Source: Cyclobacteriaceae bacterium
GTDB lineage: Bacteria; Bacteroidota; Bacteroidia; Cytophagales; Cyclobacteriaceae
DNA: 64,000 bases
Reading direction: 5' to 3'
Assembly (NCBI GenBank): GCA_019694875.1
Contig: JAIBBC010000001.1
Span: 1,991,501 to 2,055,500 of the forward strand
Shown piece after piece: positions 27,564 through 35,607 of this stretch. The translations under genes were made by a program, and so were the position numbers. The notes below the pieces were generated by a model, which was not told the origin of the DNA, made no database searches, and saw only the letters and a list, made by a program, of their open reading frames with translations. Numbering within the stretch: position 1 is the first letter of the stretch; each line of letters starts with the position of its first letter.

Positions 27564-27999
27564 CAATAAGAAGTCCCGTAATCAATAGAATTTCCGGATT
27601 TCGGCCCGATGGAGAGGCCGGGTTGTTGTGGAGTAGCGTACTCCGGATGACCGATATATGTACCGGTCCGTCATCACCTATTCACGATGAACGATGCTCT
27701 GTTCAATTTCATGGTTATCAGTATAATAATAATAGAGTCGCATTAACCTTTATGCTTTAGGCAAAGTCCATCTTGATGATTAGAATATTCCGTAGCGAGA
27801 CACTGAGAACGAATGCATATCAAGTATCACTTGAACAATAAGCATTGATGGTTTATCATGTTTATATGTGATTAATTAATGTAAGTTATTGATCATTTGA
27901 TAATTCACGCTTCATAATTTGGATAAACACAATCTATACACGTACATTTATAGTATAGACCACTACATTCAACTGAGAGTTTATCTTAAAGAGGATAGT
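27564..27999. other. Intergenic region with a cluster of inverted repeats
   Basis: About 440 bases between the permease and the upstream ORF of the SET operon. The first part holds three adjacent inverted repeats: CGGCC/GGCCG (27602-27606 with 27616-27620), GGAGTA/TACTCC (27630-27635 with 27639-27644, a perfect hairpin with loop GCG) and GACCG/CGGTC (27649-27653 with 27664-27668). No T-run follows. The second part is AT-rich and presumably carries the promoter of the SET operon, although no exact TAnnTTTG was found. Confidence 0.5.
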
Positions 28000-28059
28000 A
28001 TGGCTATGAAAGTTTACTTACTAGTTGATCAAAGTTCACTCAACCACTACAACCCATGA
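28000..28059 (+). CDS. 19-codon upstream ORF coupled to the SET gene
   Basis: ATG at 28000 opens a 19-codon frame whose TGA (28057-28059) overlaps the ATG of the SET gene at 28056 as ATGA. A purine-rich AGAGGA lies five bases before the ATG, unusual in a genome with few Shine-Dalgarno sequences. From its third codon the peptide reads MKVYLLVDQSSLNHYNP, which resembles the N-terminus of the ATP-grasp/SET fusion encoded downstream (MKVCVLQPDYSTTN, then NYDP). It could be a coupling leader, a remnant of a lost ATP-grasp gene or a small peptide product. Short length makes chance resemblance possible. Confidence 0.45.
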   Translation: MAMKVYLLVDQSSLNHYNP

Positions 28060-28592
28060 GCTTTCAAACAGGTAAGGGCAATGCTCCTGCCCAGAAAAAA
28101 GCAGAATCCAACCACTCTAATGTGATTACTGCTGTAGTTCCCACCGAAATTGCTGAAGTACGAACGGACATCCTGGCTAATAACCGTTCACTGTTCTCAC
28201 GCAAGAACTTCGCAGCCGGTGAAATCATCTCAGAGTTTGGCTGGCGCGCCATGTATTCAGAGCCCAGCTACCTCACGGTTCAGTTAAGCGACACTGAACA
28301 TGTTGAACTCTTCCCTGAATACCTCGAATGCATTAACCATGGCTGCGATCCAAATTGCTTTTTCGACACAGCTACCCTTCAATTGATAGCGCTTAAGCCG
28401 ATCAGCGAAGGTGAGGAGATGCGTTTCTTCTATCCATCAGCCGAATGGGATATGGATCAGCCTTTCGAATGCAATTGCGGTGCGAAAAACTGCATTGGCA
28501 CAGTAAAAGGCGCGAAATACCTAACCGACACACAACTTAGAAAATACCGGTTTACCGACTTTATACAACAAAAACTGGCTGCAAAAAGCTGA
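28056..28592 (+). CDS. SET-domain protein (putative lysine methyltransferase)
   Basis: A 178-residue protein with a compact SET fold. After a polar N-terminus of about 25 residues come SLFSRKNFAAGEIISEFGWR, the knot motif NHGCDPN (94-100), the GEEMRFFY segment (119-126) with the Tyr of the usual GEELxxDY, and a cysteine-rich post-SET motif FECNCGAKNC (C139, C141, C146), which with C97 would bind zinc. SET proteins transfer methyl from S-adenosylmethionine to lysine. The target is unknown; bacterial examples modify ribosomal or other proteins. It is two bases from the ATP-grasp gene and is homologous to the C-terminal half of the fusion at 29761. Confidence 0.9.
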   Translation: MSFQTGKGNAPAQKKAESNHSNVITAVVPTEIAEVRTDILANNRSLFSRKNFAAGEIISEFGWRAMYSEPSYLTVQLSDTEHVELFPEYLECINHGCDPNCFFDTATLQLIALKPISEGEEMRFFYPSAEWDMDQPFECNCGAKNCIGTVKGAKYLTDTQLRKYRFTDFIQQKLAAKS

Positions 28593-28594
28593 TT

Positions 28595-29764
28595 ATGAAT
28601 AAAGTTAAGGCTGATCTGAACGTGGCCGTTGCTCCGGTTCAGCGCTCAGGCCGCAGAAAAAAAACGGGCTTTCTCGAAAACAAGGATCAATACCTCGTAT
28701 GGATTCTTGCTCCCTATTTGGAAACAGAAGATCCAAACCTCAAATACTACTACGACTATACGCAGAGCATAGCCGAATACACGAAAGTGTTCGGAGAAGT
28801 GGGGTGCGAGTGGAAATGGCAGAATGTTACCATAAAAGATATCGAGAAGTCGGTGTTGCGGATAAAAAACTACCCAACCACCAAGAAAACCATCGTAATC
28901 AACTTATGTGATGGCGATGAATCCAATGCGGTACCGGGTTTATCGGTAATTGCCGAGCTTGAGAAGCATAACCTGATCTATACAGGCTCTGATGACTTCT
29001 TCTACGAAATCACCACCTCAAAGATTCCAATGAAGCAAGCCTTTGACTCCCGCAAGGTGCCAACGGCTAAGTGGAAGGTTATTGAATCCGGTGAGGAGGA
29101 CTATAAAGCCATCTTCAACGAAATAGGCAAAACCTTAATAGTTAAACCTGCTGTTTCTGCGGGAAGCATGGGACTAACCGTAAAAAACGTTGTCAGCACC
29201 CAGGATGAGTTCGAAGCAATCGTTAACGATATGCGCAGCGGATATCGTGGCTGGAAGCTTGACACAGGCGGAATTTTTGTGGAAGAATTTGTGAACGGCC
29301 GTGAATTTACCACGCTCGTGGTCGGATCATCAACCAAGCCGAAGTCCCTACACTGCTATACTCCAATTGAGCGGGTATTTCATAAATCGCTTCCCGAAAA
29401 AGAACAATTCCTTTCCTTCGACCGCCTTTGGGAGACCTATGATACTGAAAAGCCCATTGAGGCTGAAGGTTTTCTGTACAACTACAAAAAGGCAGATGAG
29501 GAGCTGATCGAAATATTGAAAGAGATCAGCATTAAGGCGTTCCGTTCGGTAGGAGGTATGGGCTATGGCCGTCTTGACATCCGTATGGACAAGAATACCG
29601 GAAAGTTTTACGTGCTGGAAGTAAATGCCCAGTGCGGCCTTAGTGAAGACGAAGACTACACTTCTATTGGCGCTATTCTGCGCTTCGATGGAAAATCTTT
29701 TACGCACCTAATCGTAGAAATCCTGGAAGATGCTGTTGCGCGGCATCAATCCAAACATCAATGA
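28595..29764 (+). CDS. ATP-grasp ligase, D-Ala-D-Ala-ligase-like
   Basis: The 389-residue protein has an ATP-grasp fold related to D-Ala-D-Ala ligases: NLCDG (103-107) in place of the HGxxGEDG element, IYTGSD (128-133), the ATP lysine in LIVKPAVSAGSMG (K184), GREFT (235-239), RLDIRMD (326-332) and the metal-binding LEVNAQC (341-347). The family joins a carboxylate to an amine through an acyl phosphate. The altered N-terminal motif and the 30-residue basic leader make a housekeeping Ddl unlikely. Its stop overlaps the start of the fusion gene (ATGA). Confidence 0.9.
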   Translation: MNKVKADLNVAVAPVQRSGRRKKTGFLENKDQYLVWILAPYLETEDPNLKYYYDYTQSIAEYTKVFGEVGCEWKWQNVTIKDIEKSVLRIKNYPTTKKTIVINLCDGDESNAVPGLSVIAELEKHNLIYTGSDDFFYEITTSKIPMKQAFDSRKVPTAKWKVIESGEEDYKAIFNEIGKTLIVKPAVSAGSMGLTVKNVVSTQDEFEAIVNDMRSGYRGWKLDTGGIFVEEFVNGREFTTLVVGSSTKPKSLHCYTPIERVFHKSLPEKEQFLSFDRLWETYDTEKPIEAEGFLYNYKKADEELIEILKEISIKAFRSVGGMGYGRLDIRMDKNTGKFYVLEVNAQCGLSEDEDYTSIGAILRFDGKSFTHLIVEILEDAVARHQSKHQ

Positions 29765-31248
29765 TCAATCTGCAAAAACGTATGAAAGTTTGCGTACTTC
29801 AGCCTGACTATTCCACCACCAACGTTGATTATAAGAACTACGATCCCAAACGTAATCTTTCAAGCCTGTTACCGCAACATCAGGTTGATCACGTTTTTCT
29901 GAATAAGCTGACTACCTACAAGCAATTGAAAGAGCTAAGCACGAAGGGATACGATATTTACGTGAACCTGTGTGAGGGCTACCTGGAGTGGGAAGTGCCA
30001 TCAATTGACGTAATCAACACACTCGATCTGCTTAACCTTCCTTATACCGGGCCAAATGCTGTGTTGTACGATCCGCCAAAGCCATTGATGAAATATGTGG
30101 CGTATTGTGCAGGAGTTAAAACGCCAGCTGCGGTAGAGATTACGTCTGTAAAGGATGTAAAAGAGGTACTAACCAAGCTCAGTTTTCCGATGTTTGTTAA
30201 GCCTGCAAAGGCTGGCGACAGCCTGGGTGTAGACGAGAAATCGCTGGTCAATTCTGAAGATGAGTTGAAGGCAAAAATCAACGCAACGTTGGCTGAATAC
30301 CCTGAACTGTTGGTTGAGCAATACATTGCCGGTCGCGAGTTTACGGTGTTGGTAAGTGCAAGTGCCGATGGTAAGTCGTGTGTGAGCTACAAGCCGGTTG
30401 AATATCTTTTCCCTAAGGGAAGGTCGTTCAAAACATATTCGTTAAAAACTTCTGAGCTTCACCCTGACTGTAACGTGCCCTGCAAGGATGCAAAAACCGA
30501 AAAGGCGTTACGTAAGGCAGCGGAAGCAGTGTTTACAGCATTCGGCGGAGTAGGTTACGCACGAATGGATTTCCGCATGGACGATAACAATGACATCTAT
30601 TTCCTGGAGATCAATTTTACGTGCTCTGCTTTTTATGAAGATGACTACCAGGGATCAGCCGATTTCATTTTGAACTTTGATCCAGCCGGAAAAAGTGGAT
30701 TTCTTAAAAATATTATCAACGAAGGTATTGCGCGGCACAGGTCAAAACAGAAGAAGTATGTTTTGAAGGGCAGCTCAGTTTCCGGGTATGGAATTTTCGC
30801 AGCCCGGACGTTGAAGAAGGGTGAAGTAATTTTTACCGGTGAAGGGAAATCGCAGCGCATCATTTCCAAAAAATTTGTTGACGCGAACTGGAACGATCGG
30901 CAGAAGAAGGATTTTCGTCATTACGCTTATCCGATCAGTAAGGAAGTTTATATTCTTTGGGATGAGAACCCGGTTAACTGGTCGCCACAAAACCACAGTT
31001 GTGATGCGAATACCGCATACAACGGACTGGACGTGGTTGCTGTACGAAACATTTCTGAAGGTGAAGAGTTAACACTTGATTACGCGCTTTTCCTGGATCA
31101 CAACATTGAGCCATTCAACTGTCAATGCGGTTCTGCTAATTGTCGGGGAGTTGTATTCGGTAAAAAAGAAAACTCCATTACAAAGGCAAACGGAAGAAGG
31201 ATAAAAATTCCGATTTATTCGGGTCCGGTAAAATCGAAAGCCAAGTAA
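29761..31248 (+). CDS. ATP-grasp and SET domain fusion protein
   Basis: A two-domain protein of 495 residues. The first 325 residues are an ATP-grasp ligase like the product of the previous gene: NLCEG (69-73), PYTGPN, MFVKPAKAGDSLG (K147), GREFT (191-195), MDFRMD (269-274) and LEINFTC (282-288). The SET domain follows at about 333-465, with SGYGIFAARTLKKGE, the knot NHSCDAN (411-417), GEELTLDY (434-441) and post-SET cysteines C454, C456 and C461. Both enzymatic centres look intact. The fusion joins in one chain the two activities that the preceding genes encode separately, strong evidence that ligation and methylation act on the same substrate. A basic tail ends the protein. Confidence 0.92.
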   Translation: MINLQKRMKVCVLQPDYSTTNVDYKNYDPKRNLSSLLPQHQVDHVFLNKLTTYKQLKELSTKGYDIYVNLCEGYLEWEVPSIDVINTLDLLNLPYTGPNAVLYDPPKPLMKYVAYCAGVKTPAAVEITSVKDVKEVLTKLSFPMFVKPAKAGDSLGVDEKSLVNSEDELKAKINATLAEYPELLVEQYIAGREFTVLVSASADGKSCVSYKPVEYLFPKGRSFKTYSLKTSELHPDCNVPCKDAKTEKALRKAAEAVFTAFGGVGYARMDFRMDDNNDIYFLEINFTCSAFYEDDYQGSADFILNFDPAGKSGFLKNIINEGIARHRSKQKKYVLKGSSVSGYGIFAARTLKKGEVIFTGEGKSQRIISKKFVDANWNDRQKKDFRHYAYPISKEVYILWDENPVNWSPQNHSCDANTAYNGLDVVAVRNISEGEELTLDYALFLDHNIEPFNCQCGSANCRGVVFGKKENSITKANGRRIKIPIYSGPVKSKAK

Positions 31249-31270
31249 TTTTTACTCTTTGAAAATCGAG

Positions 31271-31300
31271 AGGTCTGCGCCAGCAGACCTTTTTTGTTTT
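31271..31300 (+). terminator. Terminator of the SET/ATP-grasp operon
   Basis: A perfect 8-bp stem, AGGTCTGC (31271-31278) with GCAGACCT (31283-31290), closes a GCCA tetraloop and is followed by a run of T residues, a G and more T residues. It isolates the operon from the receptor gene downstream. Confidence 0.92.
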
Positions 31301-31412
31301 TAGACGGGCAATTGTATTATTTTGGATGATCGTGATGTCGGTAATTATTGTGATAATCAAAAAGTTACAAGCCTTGTGCGGAGTGTGGGATTTTCGTCTC
31401 ATCAGGCGCGCA

Positions 31413-33287
31413 ATGCTTGTTTGGTTGCTGTTGCTCTATACTTTTTTGGGGATTGCACAGAAACAAGTATTCATCTCAGACAGCATCGAACAACATATCT
31501 TTTCCTTTCAGGAAATTGAATACCTGGAAGATTCAACCCGGCAGTTGGGTATTGATAAGATTGTTTCACATGAGTACAGTTTAAAATTTCGACCCAGTAT
31601 ATTATTTAATCCCACCAACCCAAACCGCGAGTCGGCCTATTGGTACCGGGTTAAGATTAAGCACAAGCCTCAGACAAAAAAGAATTGGGTTATCGAGTTT
31701 TTTGATCAAACCATCGATCACCTGGAATTTTATGAGCCCATCGATTCGGTGCATTATTCGCGCGTTGTGTTGGGAGATGAATCGGTCTTTAATTCGCGTG
31801 AGACTAAGCATAAAAACTTCATTGTAAACTTAACGCCTCAGAACGATCGTGAGGTAATTTATTACGTGAAAGTTCAATCCCGGCAAAAGGCCGACATTCT
31901 GGTTGTACTTCGTTCGAGAGACTGGCTGTTTCAATATGCACTTGATGAATACTTCTTTTTTGGAATTTTTTATGGAATGATTCTGGTGTTCGGCTTCTAT
32001 AACCTGCTCATGTTCATTGCGGTTCGCGAAACTCACTACCTGTATTATTTCCTGTATATTGTTTGCGTGGGTTTGTACGAAATGAGTGCCGATGGCATTG
32101 CGTTTCAATATCTTTGGCCTGGATCACCCCGTTTAAACTATTATGCGCCCGGAATTTTCCTTTATCTGGCGACAACAACAGCGCTCATTTTTTCAGGCTC
32201 GCTTTTGAATTTGAGAAAAAAGGATAAGGTGATTTATCGGCTGTTTGTATATGCGTTCGTATTGCGAACAATTTTTTTGGTCATGAGTATCGCAATAAAT
32301 CCGGAATGGTTCAGATTCCGGTTCATTGAAGTGTTGCCATTTGCGGTCATTTACTACGCCAGCTTGCGAAGCTATTTCGCGCAACGTTATTCCCCCGCAC
32401 GTTTTCTGGTGGCTGCGTATACGTTTGTTGCGTTTGGAATTTTATACAAAGTGCTTCAGTATTTCGGTATTGAATGGAAACCGTTTGGAGAGTTGTCGCA
32501 TTACAGCCTTGGTTTCAGTTTTGTTGCCGAAATGCTTTTGCTGTCATTTGCGATTAGTGACAAAATAAGCGTGTTAAGTCTTGAAAAAACGCGGGCAAGT
32601 GAAAACATGATTGAACAACTTCATGAGAATCAGCAGCTCAAGGATAACCTGAACAAAACACTGGAGGAGCAGGTGTTGATCAAAACAGCGGAATTAATAC
32701 AGAAGTCTGCACACATTGAAGAGCAGAACAAGCAACTGGAAACGGCTAATAGACAATTGGAAGCACAGGCTCGCAAGATTGCTGAAATCAATATTCTTCT
32801 TGAACGCGATAATGTAAAGCTGCAGCATGATGTGGCGGAGGTAAAGGAGGCACGCGTGCTTTCGAAAGAGGTCGATTACGAGGAATTCAGTGCCACCCAC
32901 CCCACCGAAGAGAGTTGGATGAAGTTTTTGGCCGATGTGAAGTGGGTTGATGGATATTCTTGCCGGAAATGCCGCAATGAGGCATACGGTGCCGGCCGGA
33001 GTTTACATAGCCGCAGATGTACCAAATGCGGATATGACGAATCGGTAACAGCGTACACATTGCTTCAGAATACCCGGTTGCCTCTGGGAAAGGCGCTTTA
33101 TATGATTTTCCTGGTTTATAATTCCCGGGGAAGCATATCTTCCTATAAACTTTCAGAAATCCTGCATATCCGTCAAAGTACATGCTGGCACTACAGCTCA
33201 CGGATTAAGGCTCTATTGAATGAAAAGCGTAAAAGAAACCCAAATTTCTTTCAAACCGGGTGGAAATCGATCATCCTGGAGGGCTAA
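31413..33287 (+). CDS. 7TMR-DISM receptor fused to an IS1595-type transposase DNA-binding region
   Basis: Membrane receptor of 624 residues from the ATG at 31413, which gives a clean signal peptide (MLVWLLLLYTFLGIAQ); the frame opens earlier, at 31326. A 7TMR-DISMED2 extracellular beta-domain (about 20-165) precedes seven helices (about 175-385) and a coiled coil (about 390-480). In place of a kinase or cyclase, the C-terminus holds THPTEESWMKFLADVKWVDG, a zinc ribbon with C517, C520, C536 and C539, then TRLPLGKALYMIFLVYNSRG and a helical segment (KLSEILHIRQSTCWHYSSRI). That order is the N-terminus of IS1595-family transposases, without the DDE catalytic core. I infer a membrane-bound one-component transcription factor. 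Confidence 0.85.
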   Translation: MLVWLLLLYTFLGIAQKQVFISDSIEQHIFSFQEIEYLEDSTRQLGIDKIVSHEYSLKFRPSILFNPTNPNRESAYWYRVKIKHKPQTKKNWVIEFFDQTIDHLEFYEPIDSVHYSRVVLGDESVFNSRETKHKNFIVNLTPQNDREVIYYVKVQSRQKADILVVLRSRDWLFQYALDEYFFFGIFYGMILVFGFYNLLMFIAVRETHYLYYFLYIVCVGLYEMSADGIAFQYLWPGSPRLNYYAPGIFLYLATTTALIFSGSLLNLRKKDKVIYRLFVYAFVLRTIFLVMSIAINPEWFRFRFIEVLPFAVIYYASLRSYFAQRYSPARFLVAAYTFVAFGILYKVLQYFGIEWKPFGELSHYSLGFSFVAEMLLLSFAISDKISVLSLEKTRASENMIEQLHENQQLKDNLNKTLEEQVLIKTAELIQKSAHIEEQNKQLETANRQLEAQARKIAEINILLERDNVKLQHDVAEVKEARVLSKEVDYEEFSATHPTEESWMKFLADVKWVDGYSCRKCRNEAYGAGRSLHSRRCTKCGYDESVTAYTLLQNTRLPLGKALYMIFLVYNSRGSISSYKLSEILHIRQSTCWHYSSRIKALLNEKRKRNPNFFQTGWKSIILEG

Positions 33288-33614
33288 ATCAGCCATTTTA
33301 TTTGCTTGACTATTAGTGAGTTGATGTTTTTAATAAAAAAATTTTTCCGGCTGGCTGATTAACAGCTATTTGTTAACAAGCTGACTATCAACATTTTGAT
33401 TTTTTACACCGAAACCGTTTTCGTTTCTTCTGGCGTATCAATCGATTGCGCTAATTAAGCCATAACATTGGAAATTCAACGGAATATGCAGATTTTTTGA
33501 TTGCGACTGAAGCGTATTATCTACTGCATAACATTCATTATCAGTAAGTTACTTTGGGATTATTGAAAAGTTGGTTAGACTTGTAAGTGTAGAACAACTA
33601 ACAGTAACCTAACT
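33288..33614. promoter_or_regulatory. Control region of the polysaccharide utilisation locus
   Basis: About 330 AT-rich bases upstream of the PKD lipoprotein gene. It contains the LacI-operator-like palindrome at 33410-33423, a long-range inverted repeat (AATCAGCC near 33288 with GGCTGATT near 33354) and TTACTTTGG near 33549, one base short of TAnnTTTG. No gene was found in it. Confidence 0.5.
33410..33423 (+). promoter_or_regulatory. LacI-family-like operator
   Basis: CGAAACCGTTTTCG is an imperfect palindrome with a central CG and A/T flanks, the general layout of LacI/GalR family sites. It lies about 190 nt upstream of the first gene of the sugar locus. No LacI-type regulator is encoded in the window. 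Confidence 0.4.
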
Positions 33615-35426
33615 ATGAAAAAACTACTTAATCAACTCCTGGGGTTTGCGGCCATCGCGATTTTGGCCACGCAGGTCATCTCCTGTAAGGATGACGAGGA
33701 TTCAGGCAAGGTAATCGCAAGTTTTAACTATGAAGCGGATGAGGCGGATTACAAAACGATTCATTTTACCAACTTCTCTAAGAACTTCTCGTCCGTAACG
33801 TGGAATTTCGGTGATGCAACTGCAACTTCTTCTGAAGAAGATCCATCACACACGTATGCGGAAGACGGAACGTATACAGTTGTATTAACGGCTTCCGGTT
33901 CAGGTGGTACAGCTACCTTCGAACAGGAAATTGTGATTGAAAATCCAAATGCCATCCTGGATGCGTTGGCAGGTTCAACCTCCAAGACATGGAAGCTTTT
34001 GCGTGATGCCAGCACAGGAAGATATCCACTGTTGGTTGGCCCGCTGAAGACTGACGGAGCGACTATTGATGGACAGTGGTGGGGAATGGGTCGCGATAAT
34101 GATGAGATCGCCATCCGTTCATGTATGTTGAACCACGAATACACGTTCACCCGTGCAGGATTGACGTTCGAAAGAAACCTGCATGGTGCAATGTGGGCCG
34201 AAGGACATGGCACAAAGGGACAGTTCCCGGTTGAAAACGTATGTTTCGATACGACTGATCCTAACAATATGAAAGACAAGGATGATGGTTCCAGCCTTGC
34301 CGTATGGGGCGATTTCGAGGGAACGTTCTCTATTACTCCTGGAACACCGAATAAATTGAAAATTGATGGTCTTGGTGCCTATATGGGTATTGAAAAAGTT
34401 GGAACGGATTTGGAAGTGGAAGCTCCCCAGTCTTCTGTGACTTATAATATCGAAAAATTGTATGACGGTACGGTTGATACGCTGATGGTGCGTGTTAACT
34501 ATAAGTTTAATTCCGGTGATGCACTCCCCGGAGGATATTGGATGTTCACGTTTGTTCATTATGACAACCCTGGCGATGAACCACCAATCCCTGGAAATAA
34601 ACCAACAGTTGCGTTCTCAGGTGTTATGGCAGGAAATCAACTGACAACAACAAACGAAACAGAGGGAGCCGTTAGCTACTCATGGGATTTTGGTGACAAT
34701 ACGACATCCACAGCAGCTGCACCAGTGCATACATATACCAGCGATGGTATTTACAACGTAACCCTGACAGCAACTAATGCAAGTGGTTCAAATACTGTGA
34801 GAAAGTTATTTGTTGCGAACGCTACTACGCCAGCTCTGACTGATGCGTTGTTGCAGGGAGCTGCCTGGAAGGTTCGCGCTGATGAATTATCACTGTTCGT
34901 TGGACCGGCTATGGGAAGCTACGAATGGTATGTAGTGCCAAAGGCTGATATGCTTGGATCATGGGCATGTTTAGCTAACGATGAATTCAAGTTTAGCGCA
35001 GGAGGCGTGTACAGCTATGATACAAAAGGAGACGTTAGAGATGACGGCTACTTTGCAGGCATTGACCCGAACGGCTGCTTCACAGATGCACAACTGGCAA
35101 CTTCTACTAACGATGGTAAGAAATACAGAACATTTGCAAACCACACATATACATTTACGGCTGCATCCGGAGCAAATCGTGCTAAAATTGTGGTTACGGA
35201 TGGTGCGGCTGATGCAAAAGCGTTCGTTGGTTTCTATAAAGCTTTCTGGGGTGGTGAAAATAAAGCCCCTGGAGATCCAACTACCGCAGGAAATGGCACA
35301 ACCTCAATTCAATATGAAGTTATGGCCTATGCAAAAAGCGCCACAAAGGAGTATCTCTATATGACTGTTGATATCTCTGGAGGAAAGGATGGCAGTGCTT
35401 CATGGTCATTCATTCTTATAAGATAG
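33615..35426 (+). CDS. PKD-domain surface lipoprotein of the glycan locus
   Basis: A 603-residue lipoprotein (lipobox VISC, Cys24) with an acidic CKDDEDS start typical of surface-exposed lipoproteins. It is an internal duplication: PKD domain 1 (about 33-112, with WNFGDATATSSEEDPSHTYA), a beta-rich domain beginning TWKLLRD...LLVGP, then PKD domain 2 (about 333-402, WDFGDNTTSTAAAPVHTY) and a second copy beginning AWKVRADELSLFVGP. Its place before susC suggests a surface glycan-binding protein, equivalent to SusE/F, that presents the substrate to the outer-membrane transporter. No catalytic motif was seen. Confidence 0.9.
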   Translation: MKKLLNQLLGFAAIAILATQVISCKDDEDSGKVIASFNYEADEADYKTIHFTNFSKNFSSVTWNFGDATATSSEEDPSHTYAEDGTYTVVLTASGSGGTATFEQEIVIENPNAILDALAGSTSKTWKLLRDASTGRYPLLVGPLKTDGATIDGQWWGMGRDNDEIAIRSCMLNHEYTFTRAGLTFERNLHGAMWAEGHGTKGQFPVENVCFDTTDPNNMKDKDDGSSLAVWGDFEGTFSITPGTPNKLKIDGLGAYMGIEKVGTDLEVEAPQSSVTYNIEKLYDGTVDTLMVRVNYKFNSGDALPGGYWMFTFVHYDNPGDEPPIPGNKPTVAFSGVMAGNQLTTTNETEGAVSYSWDFGDNTTSTAAAPVHTYTSDGIYNVTLTATNASGSNTVRKLFVANATTPALTDALLQGAAWKVRADELSLFVGPAMGSYEWYVVPKADMLGSWACLANDEFKFSAGGVYSYDTKGDVRDDGYFAGIDPNGCFTDAQLATSTNDGKKYRTFANHTYTFTAASGANRAKIVVTDGAADAKAFVGFYKAFWGGENKAPGDPTTAGNGTTSIQYEVMAYAKSATKEYLYMTVDISGGKDGSASWSFILIR

Positions 35427-35447
35427 TTCGATTAGGTTTAATTTGTT

Positions 35448-35478
35448 CCAAGGGCGGATTTATCCGCTCTTGGCTTTT
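35448..35478 (+). terminator. Hairpin between PKD gene and susC
   Basis: CCAAGGGCGGAT (35448-35459) pairs with ATCCGCTCTTGG (35462-35473) over 12 bp with one G-T pair and a two-base loop, followed by CTTTT. It can act as a partial terminator, allowing the binding protein to be made in excess over the transporter. Confidence 0.65.
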
Positions 35479-35607
35479 AAACCGAGTCGTAATTGATTTC
35501 ATCACAAAATAGACGCTTGATTTCAAGCTAACGGGGATCTCCCTGCTCGTCAGGCTGCACCCTGTACCAATCAATATTTAAGAATTTAATATTTAATCGT
35601 ATACGTG

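Noticed and set aside
28595-29764. Housekeeping D-Ala-D-Ala ligase
   Set aside because: The N-terminal HGxxGEDG-type motif is replaced by NLCDG, the protein has a basic leader and no mur genes are nearby; still the same broad family.
31299-31325. Promoter before the receptor gene (TATTATTTTGG)
   Set aside because: One base short of TAnnTTTG spacing in every register, so not listed as a feature.
33761-34279. Minus-strand frame of 172 codons inside the PKD lipoprotein gene
   Set aside because: Antisense shadow; the plus-strand gene has clear PKD domains and lipobox.
34119-34559. Minus-strand frame of 146 codons in the same gene
   Set aside because: Antisense shadow with no domain features.
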